Program-made: the position numbers and the translations under genes
Shown: one piece after another, positions 1 through 10,508 of the stretch
How positions within the stretch are numbered: the stretch's first letter is position 1
Layout: the number at the start of each line of letters is the position of its first letter
Notes under the pieces: model-generated
Database searches by the model: none
Told to the model about the DNA's origin: nothing
What the model saw: only the letters and a program-made list of their open reading frames with translations
Assembly (NCBI RefSeq): GCF_027744825.2
Contig: NC_071340.1
Coordinates: forward strand, 9,067,501 to 9,131,500
Reading direction: 5' to 3'
From: Synchiropus splendidus
Lineage: Eukaryota; Chordata; Actinopteri; Syngnathiformes; Callionymidae
Length of the DNA stretch: 64,000 nucleotides

Positions 1-204
1 CACTTTTACCCCTTTTGCTTTTATACAACTGCACAGCTGATCATTTTATTAATTTATAATGTATCTGCCCTGTTTTAATTTTATGTATTTATTGTTTTTA
101 ATGTCTGTTTTACTCTGATTTTACAGTTGTACAGCACTCAGTGACAATCTTGGATTGCTTTTTAAGTGCTTTATCGATAAATATGGTACGGGATGATATG
201 GGAA

Positions 205-730
205 ACTGGTCTTGGTATCGAGACCAATCTCAAGACTTTTTAGGGTCTCAGTCTTGAAAGCATTTTTACTCGGTCTTGTCTTGGTTTCGGACAGTGCATT
301 TCCATTTCGGACAAGTCGAGACCAACAGAGAAAGCGGTCATAATTGGGAAGCATAATGGGCTCATAGAAGATTTTGGCTTTTTGTTCAGTTTTGTTGTGT
401 TTTTTTTCTTATATTATTATATTTATCAACCACAAAAGGGCCACAGTGGGTGTGTTTTTTTGTTGTCAGTCAAGAGGATACCCAACCACAAAAAAGTTGA
501 AGACTGTGAATTGTCAGACTAGTGCTCCTTGGTTAACCAACGTGTATTTCAGGTTCATTTGAACAATAGTCTAGGCTCACTGTGACTCATTTATGGATCG
601 GTTGCCTGATATAACTGGCCTTGGTCTCATCTCGTTCTCGATACTCTCCACTCTCAATATTGTCCTGGTCTCGGTTGGTGTGGTCCTGACTGTGGTTGTT
701 GGGGACACAGAGAGGATAGTTGTGGCCCGG
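205..730. repeat. Degenerate GGTCTCGAC-type interspersed repeat
   Basis: Two patches (about 205-345 and 610-730) are built from variations of GGTCTCGAC, GGTCTTG and TCGAGACC in both orientations. A similar patch lies at 47.5-47.8 kb. This motif-rich texture is familiar from interspersed repeats of fish genomes; the exact family was not identified. The short reading frames here are by-products of the repeat. Boundaries are approximate. Confidence 0.45.
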
Positions 731-3692
731 GAGGATGAGTGGCAGATGAGTGTCACGGAGCAACCCACAACCCTTTATTAGAGTACGATTGACGTTCTAT
801 CAAACTCTGATGTAGGACTGAAGGTAAATCCAGCAGAATGAAAGGATACTATACTGTTCATTGACTGTATTTACTGTTCATGGTGTGCTATTTTGTTTGG
901 GACTGTAGGCGGAACACAGCAATTGTCAAGATAAATATATATGCCAACTTGCAAATGTCGTATTTGTTACATTCTGGTCTCTGACTCAGCAAACAGAGAC
1001 CTGGTTTTCTCCGCTAATTCATCATATCGTGGCACGTCTTAAACACTGGGGGAAATGTGCGTCGCTGATATGTTTAAATATAGAGCCCCAGCCCACAGCC
1101 TGCCTCTTTAATTAATGGAACTCTTTTGTGTCTACGTGTGTTTGATATTGTTTTTGATGACAGAGCAAATAGAGCTGTTTTATGCAAACTGTGGAAAGAT
1201 ATTTGAAGCATTCGCCTCTTCACTGTGGCCAGTTCAGAGTTACAACATATCCTAGTTTCCGTCACTCTTTCATTGTAAAGCCGATCAGGGTGACCACATG
1301 GTAAACTTAACTTTAGCTTTTTCTCTTGATACAAAGCTTCTCTATTAGTTGGTGAGATTTGATTACTAAGGGACAAGAATTTGCACATATAGATATAATA
1401 CAGATATAATGCAAAGTCTCTCTGCATGTCATAAATTCAAGAAATTTGACAGATAAATAGGTTTATACAACAGTTAAAGTTGTCATATTCTAAATGAATA
1501 ATCTATTATCAAATGATGAAAAAATACAAAACAATATTTTCTTATTTCCAGTGAATGACCAACTGCGATGAAAACAAACTAGTTTACTTATTACAGTAGT
1601 GTTTTTTCTATTTGTTTTCTATTTTTTAAATGTTTTTTATAGTTGTCACTATTAACATTACGACTACTATGACTAGTACTACAAATTAATTTAAAATGTA
1701 TTATTAATATTATTATTTATTTATATTTTTAATTTCAGTATTTCTGCCGTTCACTTTGCGTCTGTTTTCTGTACCAGTATGACTCATGGTTAATCTCAGT
1801 TAGTTGAATTGATCGAGGGAGGTTTGGTTTAAGCTCATATCAGAGTCATATCCGCGCCAATGTGAAGTACAACAATGCAAATGTTTCATTAAAAAGTTTT
1901 TTTTTTTCCTGGTTTATTTTTCTTTCTTAATAATTAAGACCTGAAGTATTTGCGGGAATAAGTTAAAAAAGCAATCTCCACTGTCGAACATTGATCTTCT
2001 TTCGAGAACTCTAAAAGAGGTGAGAGAGACTCAGTCAAGGGGAACAAAAATGAATATTCCACCGTCACGCGTCGCTGCCGACATGACAGCTCAGTGAAAC
2101 CAAACTACATGTTTCTGTGAAGACACGTCGACCCTTTTTGTAATTGGCTCGCCCGGAACAACATCCAGTAAACAAATAAGGTGAAACTTGCTATAACCGC
2201 TGGATCGTTCTTTACTATTCAGACGCAGTGGTTATTATAGCTCAAGCAGCAGCAGCACCTCGGCAGAGAGATGCCGCCAATACCTCATTACTAAAGTGCG
2301 TAATTTATGCCTCGGCTCTCCTTTTTGATCTGTCGGAGTTGTGATGAAAAGAATGGTTGCTCTTCAGTTGAGGGACCCGGAGCCTTTTGAGACTCAACAG
2401 CTTGACTCATTTCATTACTGTCATGAATTAAATATCCTCAATATCCTTCATCTATTCAGATGACAATGATCCAGCCGCGGTTCATTCATAGTCGCTGCTT
2501 GTAGATATCCTCGGGCCTCGCAGGTCCCAAGACTCTCCACCTGTACCGTGCTGCCTTGTGTTACTGTGGTGAACAATAACAATAAAGGGAGGCTACAGTG
2601 TGTGGGACTGTTGTGTAATAAGCACTGGGAGGCAGAGGAGTCAGCTACTGTACAGCCCCTGCCTCCCTGGCTCACAGAGACATGCAAACCAGTGAAGCAA
2701 ATGAGTGTTGTCCTCACTGGGGACGTGTTTGGAAGTGCTCTGGGAGTTTTTGTGATTATTTTCTGCGATCACACGCTCATTTGCACTGGGTGCGAAGTTG
2801 TGGCGGTTCTATAATAGTTCCACTGGAGAGCTGGATCGGGTTGGCAGCTAGCACCCTGAGGTCAAATATATTTTGTCTATGCAACGATTTGTTTGAGAGT
2901 AATATCTGTATCTAGGCATTAAGCCACTATACCTCATTGATGGGTTTCCCCCCCGATTTACATGGAATGTAGTGTGAGACAAATCACTGAGTTACGGTGC
3001 CTCCATGATGTGGAGGGGTGCTGCCACCCCTTGAGTCCTTCTGGGACACTGTGGAAGCAGCTTGGAGCTTGGAGATGGTTAAATTATAGAAGCACACGCC
3101 GCACCATGTTTTCAGTGTAGGTTGTTCCGGAACATAGTGTGTGACTGGAATACTGTGTTAGAACTTGCAAATACATTGGCTGCGTTACGTTAACACAATG
3201 CACAGGACTCCTTAGAAACAAAATCAAGTATTTGTAAATTATTTACATTTATGCAAACAGTGGCGAACTCTTTTTTTTCACTTTTTTTTGACAATTCAGA
3301 AGGCAGTAAATACGGAGACTTTTTTTTTTTACAAGACTTTTTTCTGTCGTGTATAGTCTACTGGACAGTTCAGCCAACTTCAATCATTTGTGTGGGCCGA
3401 CTTGTGACAGAAACCTCATTGAAGTCAGTTAAAGTGATTAATTTTGTTCAATGGCAAATGGCAGAGTTGAATATTTTTCTTAATCAAACACAAGCATCAA
3501 ACAAAAAGCCGAAAATTAAAATTTCTCTTTTTATAGAGATTGACACGACTGAGAAGGGTAAAACTGTGTCAAGCAGTAGTAGTCAAACGCTCCATTGGCA
3601 CAAAGCAACAGCAAGTCTTTTCAGTCCAAACAGCACATGCTGCTGCTTTGACATGTCCGGGACATGGCCTAAACGGTAATGGAGATCCGAGG
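731..3692. other. Upstream flank with no recognised feature
   Basis: AT-rich sequence with homopolymer runs. Reading frames are short (under 145 codons) and show no domain or plausible exon structure. I see no gene, tRNA or clear transposon in this stretch. Confidence 0.5.
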
Positions 3693-3762
3693 TTCCTCCG
3701 TGTCCGATGGAGCTCTCCGGCATGGATCGCACTGGATACGTCCATCCTCCTGCCACGGATCT
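3693..3762 (+). repeat. Upstream copy of the rtn4r leader segment (copy A)
   Basis: Aligns without gaps to 6353-6422: 63 of 70 positions match by my count, at an offset of 2660 bp. Shared landmarks in order are TTCCTCCGTGTCC, AGCTCTCCGG, GGATACGTCC and GGATCT. At least three of the seven differences look like CpG decay. Homology stops sharply at both ends. It could be a local duplication of a promoter or leader element, or a decayed alternative first exon. Confidence 0.85.
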
Positions 3763-3925
3763 GAATGTAACTATGAAGTTAGTTAATTGTGACGTCATGA
3801 TGCATGCAAATCACGAGTGAATGAACTCTCATCCCCAAATCCACCTCTTTCTCATTTATGTATGTTTTTAACGCTAACCATTTTTAAATTGCATCCATTT
3901 GAAGTAGTGCCATTGAAGTTGAATA

Positions 3926-4424
3926 CAGTGGTACCACGGTTTTCGAACGTCTCATATTGAGGTGTAAAACCTTTCCTGTCTCCGCACTGGACCGTGGTAG
4001 AGTGTCACAGGGGAGGTGCTCGCTCTCCACACCTCCGAGGCTGGAGCGCTCACTCCAGGGTTTGATGTCCTGTTGTGGGCTGGAGCTGGGACAGAGCTGA
4101 GGCGAGTCTGGGACAGAGCGTTACTTGGTTTATGACTTTGTCACAGCCAAACTGCACAGAAGCGCACATTCAGAGCTGGACACGCACCGGGCACCTCTTC
4201 ACTTCTGGAGAGACGTCACTCACTCGGCAACCCCTCCCACATGCAGCGGCCACACACATAGAGGAACAGCGCACCTGCAGCAGACACTCTACATTCACTC
4301 CTACAAAAGTCTATTATTTCTTTTTCCATTCATTGTAATGGAAAAAATCAATTCAGATTTGGAACAATTCGCTTCTCGAACGGCTGTCTGGAACGGATTG
4401 TGGTCGTGAACCGAGGTACCACTG
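3926..4424. mobile_element. TA-flanked Tigger-like MITE, full-length copy
   Basis: A 499-bp element with inverted ends: the left end starts CAGTGGTACCACGGTTTTCG, and the complement of the right end starts CAGTGGTACCTCGGTT. It is flanked by a TA on each side (3924-3925 and 4425-4426), as expected for Tc1/mariner/pogo-type insertion. It has no transposase, so it is non-autonomous. A very similar copy at 43146-43597 lacks the left end. Assignment to the Tigger/pogo group rests on the style of the ends only. Confidence 0.8.
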
Positions 4425-4426
4425 TA

Positions 4427-5581
4427 TTCTGAAACAAAAAACATCTGGCGTCTAAAGGTTAAAGGCCGCCTGTCTCACTGCTGACAAACCAGGGTTGTAG
4501 GCGTAACACAAGGCCTGCAATAAAGTACCATAAAATACATCAAAAAGGCACATTTAGTGTGGTCGAAATTTCATGCTGTATTCAATAAACACATCATTTT
4601 CCTACATATATAGATAAGTCAGTGTAAACTCTTGCTTGTGAAATCAGATAACAGGTATACGCTGAAGGAACAAGGAAAAATTGTGAATGACTGCAGTATA
4701 TCCTCTGTTCACAGCGTGACCTCGATCTCAGCAGGTCACTGAGGTAGATTTGGGATCTGGCTCCAGCAGCCATCTGGCATCACTGGTCTCCACTGTCAGC
4801 GAACGCCAGACGAGTGATTCGGCGACATATTTCAGATGGTGTGATTCAATATTGGTAGTGGTTGTAAACTTGGGATTATCCTGCTGCACATACCTCCCCC
4901 ATCTCTCAACCCCATGGCACTTCTGGCTATTGGCTGCGCCTGCTATAATCTCATTTTGTACAGTTTCAACAGAGGTATTATCATGCAATTAACTTATTAA
5001 CTTAACTTATTAATTGTGTGCTGGGCCACTGCCAGTGTGACTCACAACACCCACATGACCGAAACGTCACTGTTCAGTAAAAAAGGTTTAATATTGGGGG
5101 GCTAGAGAGGGATTTACAACATCAGAACCACTTAATCTGTGTTAACGGATGACCTCTTTAACAATGAGTATTCCTGGTGTAAAAGGTAGAAGCACCAGTC
5201 AACCTGAGACAAAGTTGGAAAACAAATTCATTTGGCATGAGAGCATCACTTCAGGACCTTTCCTTCACATCAAATGTCAATTATTGGTGGTAAACAGTGT
5301 GTAGCCATGAACACAACAATGAGCAAAGCCCTTTATTTCGATCACATGTCATCTGAACTGCAGCTTTTCCCCTCCATGACATGTGTCCAGCAATTCTCCT
5401 GTTTCCCCAGCGGATTCATAAAACCATTCATTTCAGGCAAACCAAAAACACACCGATTTGGAGCAATATTTTTGTGATAAAAGGCAGCAGAATCGAAAAA
5501 AAAAAAACATTACTACGGCTCAATAAACGTGTTATTGATGGTCATATACTGTATGGCTATTTATAGGCGAATAGCAGAGGT
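4427..5581. other. Upstream flank with no recognised feature
   Basis: No gene, recognised repeat or exon-like frame seen. The reading frames are at most 86 codons and have no domain. Confidence 0.5.
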
Positions 5582-5602
5582 GTCTCTGTCAGTGGTGCTG
5601 AA
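5582..5602 (-). promoter_or_regulatory. RE1/NRSE-like (REST) site
   Basis: Read on the minus strand, the left half-site TTCAGCACCA is perfect, followed after a canonical spacing by TGACAG in place of GGACAG. In total 17 of 21 positions match the classical RE1 consensus. REST silences neuronal genes outside neurons, and the gene starting about 1.17 kb downstream is neuronal, so placement fits. It is a motif match, not evidence of binding. Confidence 0.6.
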
Positions 5603-5617
5603 ACAGTCTAAAACATA

Positions 5618-5633
5618 CCGGCAGGGGGCGCGG
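5618..5633 (+). promoter_or_regulatory. CTCF-like motif
   Basis: CCGGCAGGGGGCGCGG matches the core CTCF motif (CC, then AGGGGGCGC at the correct spacing). It lies 15 bp after the RE1-like site and about 1.15 kb before the start codon of rtn4r. CTCF marks insulators and loop anchors; function here is inferred from the motif alone. Confidence 0.5.
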
Positions 5634-6352
5634 AGACTCTTCCGTGTTCTCGGAGCTGCAGCTGGAGAAGAGACAAGTGTGCGTGAGTATAAACTCCAAA
5701 ATCAGCCCGCGGAAACATCCATTATTTCATCAAACCATAGAGATGCGTCTTATAAAGTTCCATAAGCAGATGTTCAGGATGATCGAGAAAAGTAACTCGG
5801 ATCTTAAAAATCACTAAACGAATCGATTCTAAGGCGAAATAAAAGTAGGTGACATCCTCTGATTTATCATTCTTATTTCAGTACACCTAGTAGACAAACT
5901 GTCCCCCGGAGGAAGCCCCGGGCCCCACCAGCAGGTCGGATCCAGGAGGGAGGGGGCGGCACAAACGTGCGTGCCTGCTTCGCATCCGACCCAAATAGAT
6001 TCACCTCACGTCACCAACATCCCCACCCACTAACACCGGCAACCCACCCACCACCTTCTGCACATGAAACATTCATGAGAGCGCAGAGCTGCTGAATAAG
6101 AGATCAGATATGAAACGCTGTCTCTCACAAGTTTTGGTTGTGAAACCGCCACGGTGGCTTACATTGTGAACATGATCAACACAGGGAATAGTCATTCACA
6201 AGTCGTTTGGATTTAAATATTGGGGTGTTTTTTTGGTCTCCTTCCATCTTCTCACGGAACGCACCTCCCCGCCCCGCCCTCCCCGCGCACCTCCCCACGG
6301 TGCAGTCTCACTGACGCGCTCCACAGCAACCTCGCGCAGGCTGGTTCCACTT

Positions 6353-6422
6353 TTCCTCCGTGTCCGCGGGAGCTCTCCGGCGTGGATCGCAGTGGATACG
6401 TCCGTCCTCCTTCCATGGATCT
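6353..6422 (+). repeat. rtn4r leader segment duplicated upstream (copy B)
   Basis: Partner of 3693-3762, ungapped, about 90 percent identical. This copy retains CpGs that the upstream copy has lost (GCGTGG versus GCATGG; TCCGTCC versus TCCATCC), so it is probably the source. It contains the ATG of the first upstream ORF, which copy A lacks (ACGG instead of ATGG). Confidence 0.85.
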
Positions 6423-6444
6423 CGTACTGCTTTGGCGTCGCTGA
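6415..6444 (+). other. Upstream ORF 1 in the rtn4r leader (9 codons)
   Basis: ATG at 6415 opens a frame reading MDLVLLWRR and closes with TGA at 6442-6444, over 320 bases before the rtn4r start. If the mRNA begins upstream of this point, it could lower translation of the receptor. Whether it is in the transcript is not known. Confidence 0.35.
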
Positions 6445-6573
6445 TCATCCACTTTGAACTCTTTGCGCCCCAGTGTTTGCGCGCCCTATATTTCGGGGAG
6501 GCGTCCTCCTGCGGCTAATTTCTCTGGGATATTCATCGCTGACTATATTTTTTTTCCCAAACCCTTCGCCCAA

Positions 6574-6633
6574 ATGACTGAGCTCGGGTCCAGACGGAGA
6601 CGTGGCTCCCCACTCGGGAAGACCTGCGGCTAA
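6574..6633 (+). other. Upstream ORF 2 in the rtn4r leader (19 codons)
   Basis: ATG at 6574 preceded by CAA (C at -3) opens a 19-codon arginine-rich frame ending TAA at 6631-6633, 134 bases before the main start codon. It does not overlap the main frame, so reinitiation at the receptor ATG is possible. Significance depends on the unknown transcription start. Confidence 0.4.
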
Positions 6634-6767
6634 AGTTTGAGAGGCGCAGGATTTGCTCCGGGCGGTGCGTCTCTGGTGGATTTGCCAAAACAACAATAAA
6701 CACTGGATACCTTTTGCGTCTTCGGATTTGGATTTATACAGCTTCTAATTTCACTTCTACTCAAACC

Positions 6768-6789
6768 ATGAAGACCGCAATTATTGATG
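6768..6789 (+). CDS. rtn4r: rtn4r coding exon 1 (start of signal peptide)
   Basis: ATG at 6768-6770 in a good context (A at -3) is followed by six further codons (MKTAIID) and one base of a split glycine codon. The donor GGTGAGTACG follows directly, the cut falling after the first G at 6789. Joined to the acceptor at 50949 the frame continues GGRLLLLVMW, giving an N-terminus that parallels vertebrate NgR1: a two-basic-start, Gly-Gly-Arg-Leu-Leu signal peptide split at the same glycine. From memory, human RTN4R also has a tiny first coding exon of this kind. The exon is too short to be found as an open frame; it was located by matching splice phase (phase 1) and homologous N-terminus. Confidence 0.88.
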
Positions 6790-6797
6790 GTGAGTAC
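6790..6797 (+). other. rtn4r: Splice donor of rtn4r intron 1
   Basis: G|GTGAGTAC is close to the ideal donor consensus and follows exon 1 in phase 1, compatible with the phase of the acceptor at 50949. Confidence 0.88.
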
Positions 6798-8186
6798 GGA
6801 TTGAACATCTGCAAACTTGTCCCCATAAATCCAAGTGAAACGCGCAGCGGCGCAACTGAGAGCAGATGCGGGAAATGATAAATCACTCCTGCGATGACTG
6901 TCGCCTGCAGCTGCCTCGTTGTTTTGGTGGATGGCACATGGCTGACAATGTGCGCTCGTGTTTCCTCCCGCCAAATATCAACTTGAATAATGGCTCGCAC
7001 TTTGCTCACTTATTTATCAAAACGCAGCAACCGTGCGCCATAGACTGATTCCTGAATCTAGCCAAGCTTCCCGCTGTCTCAGAGTTCACTTCTGAAATCC
7101 AGGTGGAGTTTACAGACGGTCCGCTTGGCGGCCCAACAGCTCCACTTGTCAGCTCATCGATATAGCACTGTTAGTGACATGTCCCACAGAGGGAGCAGTG
7201 AAAGTTCCAGGAATTTGGGCTGCGTATTTTTTGCAAGAGTCTGAGAAGGATGGATGTCACCTGCCTCTCTGGTCAGTGTGTTTCCTGATTCTTCCCCCTC
7301 ACGCTCAAATAAGCAGCAACAGTGTGGCGTGTGACGTTTGATATGCAGTCGCCTGGTGAGATAAATGCATACATGTAGCATCCAATTTGTTCCGCTGAGA
7401 GCTTGTGGGAAAGCCCCTTGTCTCTCCTGCCCCACCCGGCTCATCACGCCCGCTTATGCAACACACTCCCTCCCCCTGAGCTGTTCATTACTTGGCGAAA
7501 ACTACAGGATTATGGGAACAAAGCTGCAGATTATTGTGGGCCTGAAGAGTCAGTTCCCATTTCACAACAAGTAGAGGGGGAGAAGAAAATAAATCAAAGG
7601 CAGACACCTACTAGTGTATTCCCTTTGAAATGTCACACAGAGATGTATATGGAAGTGAACGCACCTTAATGGTGAGAGGGCTGACAAGCTCCTGGAAGGT
7701 ACGGAACAGATTATTTATAGCAATAGTCTGATTGTAAGACCTTGATAAGGTCACAATAAGGTCAGCCATTTTGGATCATAAAAATGAGTGAGCTTTTAAC
7801 GGCTCTGATGAGTCACGGGGGCAGCAGCCAGATCAAAGCGACCCAGATTTTTCTCCCCAGAAACCTCCTTCTTCACTTCTAAAAAGTGACAGTTGAGGGT
7901 TTTTTTTTTTCGGGGTTAAACAGACACAACGCTTAATATAAATTATTTAGTGTGCAGTGATGTAAAGTTGCTAAATTGTAGGACCATTTCACAAAAGGAG
8001 ACATCAAAGGACACATTTTGAGCAATAAACACTGAACTCTTAAGTTTCAAAATAACATTATATTATATACAATTGTTTACACCACTGGACGTACTTTTTT
8101 TTAGTTAGTTTTAGTAATTTATGTTTTATCTACAACACTACAATCATGTTGGCATATTCATCAACCCGTATCTGCCGTCCCGTAAC

Positions 8187-8249
8187 CCGACTAGCTGACT
8201 AATAGTTGGTGACGAGTCGACTACCAAAATAGTTGTTAGCTACAGAACT
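8187..8249. mobile_element. hAT-type transposon remnant
   Basis: A short fossil containing GACTAATAGTTGGTGACGAG, then CGACTACCAAAATAGTTGTT and a degraded CTACAGAAC end. It resembles the ends of common fish hAT elements with GACTAGTCGACTA-type sequence and a GCAGCCCTA terminus. No transposase frame is present. Confidence 0.5.
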
Positions 8250-10417
8250 AATTGTCTTGTAGCGATATTCAAATACAAGTAAGTGGGATGAGCTAGACTT
8301 TCAGTTTAAAGTTCTCCATTGAATGACAAAAACAAACAAACAAACACACTTGACTCACATTTATTTGGACATTACAGAAGTTTATTATTCATGACAAATG
8401 TGTGTTTTGTGGGGTGGATGGGTCTGCACTCCATATGTGGATTTCAACATCATGTATTAGCTGCATCTCATGGAAGTCTTGTGAGGTTGTGAGCGTAGAC
8501 ATCGCTCGGTACACAAGATCAAAATAAATGGTATTATCATTGAGAAAAGAAAAAAGACCAAGATGATTTTGATGGTTTTCAACGCTAATTCACAATCATC
8601 AAACGAAAGCAAAGCGCAGCATCAATGCAAATCAAATGTGTCTCCGCTCGGTTCCATGTCAGCAGATTTTTTTTTTTTGTTTTAGCTCAGAAACACAATC
8701 AATGTTTCTCATTCATGCAGGTACAGAATCGATAGCTGCCTCACCGTTGTCCATGCAAATGAGGCTGCTTTTCATCTCCCTCAACAGATATGATGCAGGA
8801 CTTGCGGGTCTTGACCCGCGCTTGTGTTGGATGGGTTTTGCCTACAATCACAGTTGCAATCCATCTCTCCTGACCTTGATGTAGCTGAGAAATATGGCCG
8901 GTCATATCTTGCTCTTACTTTCATTTTTTCCAGCCGGCCAGCTCACTATCACATGCCGCTGTGGGGAGGCAGCAGCTCAGGGATGCTGTTCTCCCCCGGC
9001 TGCTGCCAGGCAGAGCCCAAATGAATGGATAAAACCATTACGCCGGAACAGACCGATTTATTTCCCCAAGTTTAAAACCACTTCACAGTAGACGTCTTCC
9101 TTTAATGAGTCAAAGAGCCGTTCCCAATATAGAACCAGGCAGGAGCATCTGAGGTGGTGAGACAATTGTTTGGGATATAACAAGACTGGAGTGAGAATGA
9201 ACGATGATTTTGGCAGGATCACACTTCATGCCATAAACTAACAATGAGACACGGCTGCCTGAAAGGAAATGTGAAATTGATCCATCTTTGTGTTTGTATG
9301 GGTGAGAATATGAGCGCGGAGGGTGGGCGGGTGTGCTGAAAGGGATAATGCCTGTGTGTGTGGGTGTGGATTTCTATGAGTGTTTGGGGAGGTCTGCTCA
9401 CGGCTCGAGGAAATGCGACAAGACGCATGTGGCAACGCTAAACAGCGGTCTATGTCACATACAGTACGTCAACATTTATCCTGTGCTGAGATTCAGCAGA
9501 TGACTAGCGTTGATAATTACCAGGCGTCAGCAGAGTGCACTGTCGCTTCGGTGGCTGTGGGGGAGAAAAAAAGTCTGTCTTCCAACATGACAAACAAGCT
9601 GTCTGCTGTTTGGAAAACACTGCTGTTTCCTGCACAGCAAAACATTCCACAGAAGAGCTGGTGGAGGCAGTGGTGATCTCAGAACAAACCAGATCAGCCA
9701 CCAGAACGACGTCATATTGATGTTCAACTTCGCTGGTCCAAAGAGAAGACTGGAGAGTTTCTGCCAGTGGGTGCAATGACTTCTACATATGTGCTGCTGG
9801 CCTCAACACGATTTCTTCAAGCTCTTCTAAAAGCCTTCCAGCTGCTAAATGTCGAAATTCGTCTTTCTAATTATGCGTCATTAATTCCAGTTGAAGAGCC
9901 CTGTTTGCCTCTGTATAATCTAAGTCAGAAATGATATGTTTTTTTATTCTTTTTTTGGAATCATTGCGGAGCTCCTTCTGGTTATCGGCCCCAAACCAAA
10001 AAGTAAATAAATGAAAAAAAAAAAAAAAAAAACGCAGAACACAGCCAATGAAGAAGCACTAGACAAACAGCGAGGTGAAAGTTTTGACTTTATTGAAGTG
10101 ATGAAAACAAAAACAAGAAGTGTATCTGTCCTGTGTGTAGCTGTCCTCACGCGGTCTGTCTCATCATATGTTTGGCCAGTGTGAGTTATTTTGTGATTTT
10201 TCTATTCAAAACACACCAAAACAACCACAACCTCTTTGATGTGTTGATGTTTCCACCTTCTTCTTGTTTGATTTTGTAAGATTTCATCTTTAAAAAATAG
10301 ATCATTATTCGGTTGAGAGACTCTGACAGACTGCTGAGATGACAGGTCCTGTATGGGGTGTGCTGAATAGTGGCGGTTGATGAGGTTTCACGCAAAGATT
10401 TCCCTAATTTTCAGGAC
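8250..10417. other. Intronic stretch with no recognised feature
   Basis: Unremarkable intronic sequence with a run of about 20 A near 10015-10032. Reading frames on both strands are under 100 codons, with no domain. Confidence 0.5.
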
Positions 10418-10431
10418 TCAGTAGGTGGCGC
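10418..10431 (+). promoter_or_regulatory. CTCF-like motif
   Basis: TCAGTAGGTGGCGCC matches the CTCF core at about 13 of 14 positions, plus orientation. It lies 64 bp from an opposed, better match at 10495-10508. Confidence 0.4.
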
Positions 10432-10494
10432 CCTTAGTTTAAAAATTATGTGATGATAAATTAAAGTATCTGTTCAAATATTAGCCAGCTAACA

Positions 10495-10508
10495 GTGCCC
10501 TCTAGTGG
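10495..10508 (-). promoter_or_regulatory. CTCF-like motif, full consensus match
   Basis: The minus strand reads CCACTAGAGGGCAC, matching CCASYAGRKGGCRS at all 14 positions. With the plus-strand motif at 10418 it forms a divergently oriented pair about 3.7 kb into the intron. Confidence 0.45.

Larger units (their letters stand above)
5900..6767 (+). promoter_or_regulatory. rtn4r: GC-rich promoter and 5' leader region of rtn4r
   Basis: Composition shifts to GC- and CpG-rich before the first coding exon, especially 5900-5965 (including a GC-box GGGGGCGG near 5952) and 6240-6670. I see no convincing TATA box at a useful position, consistent with a CpG-type promoter. The transcription start cannot be placed by eye, so the split between promoter and 5' UTR is unknown; the part nearest the start codon must be leader. 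It includes the 70-bp segment (6353-6422) that is duplicated upstream, and two short upstream ORFs. Confidence 0.5.

Noticed and set aside
2251..2275. CAGCACCTCGGCAGAG as a second RE1 site
   Set aside because: The right half is one base out of register and the match is weaker than at 5582; likely chance.
4075..4338. Similar proteins starting MGWSWDR encoded at 4075 and 43229
   Set aside because: Both lie within copies of the same non-autonomous MITE; the similarity is due to DNA repeat identity, not a gene.
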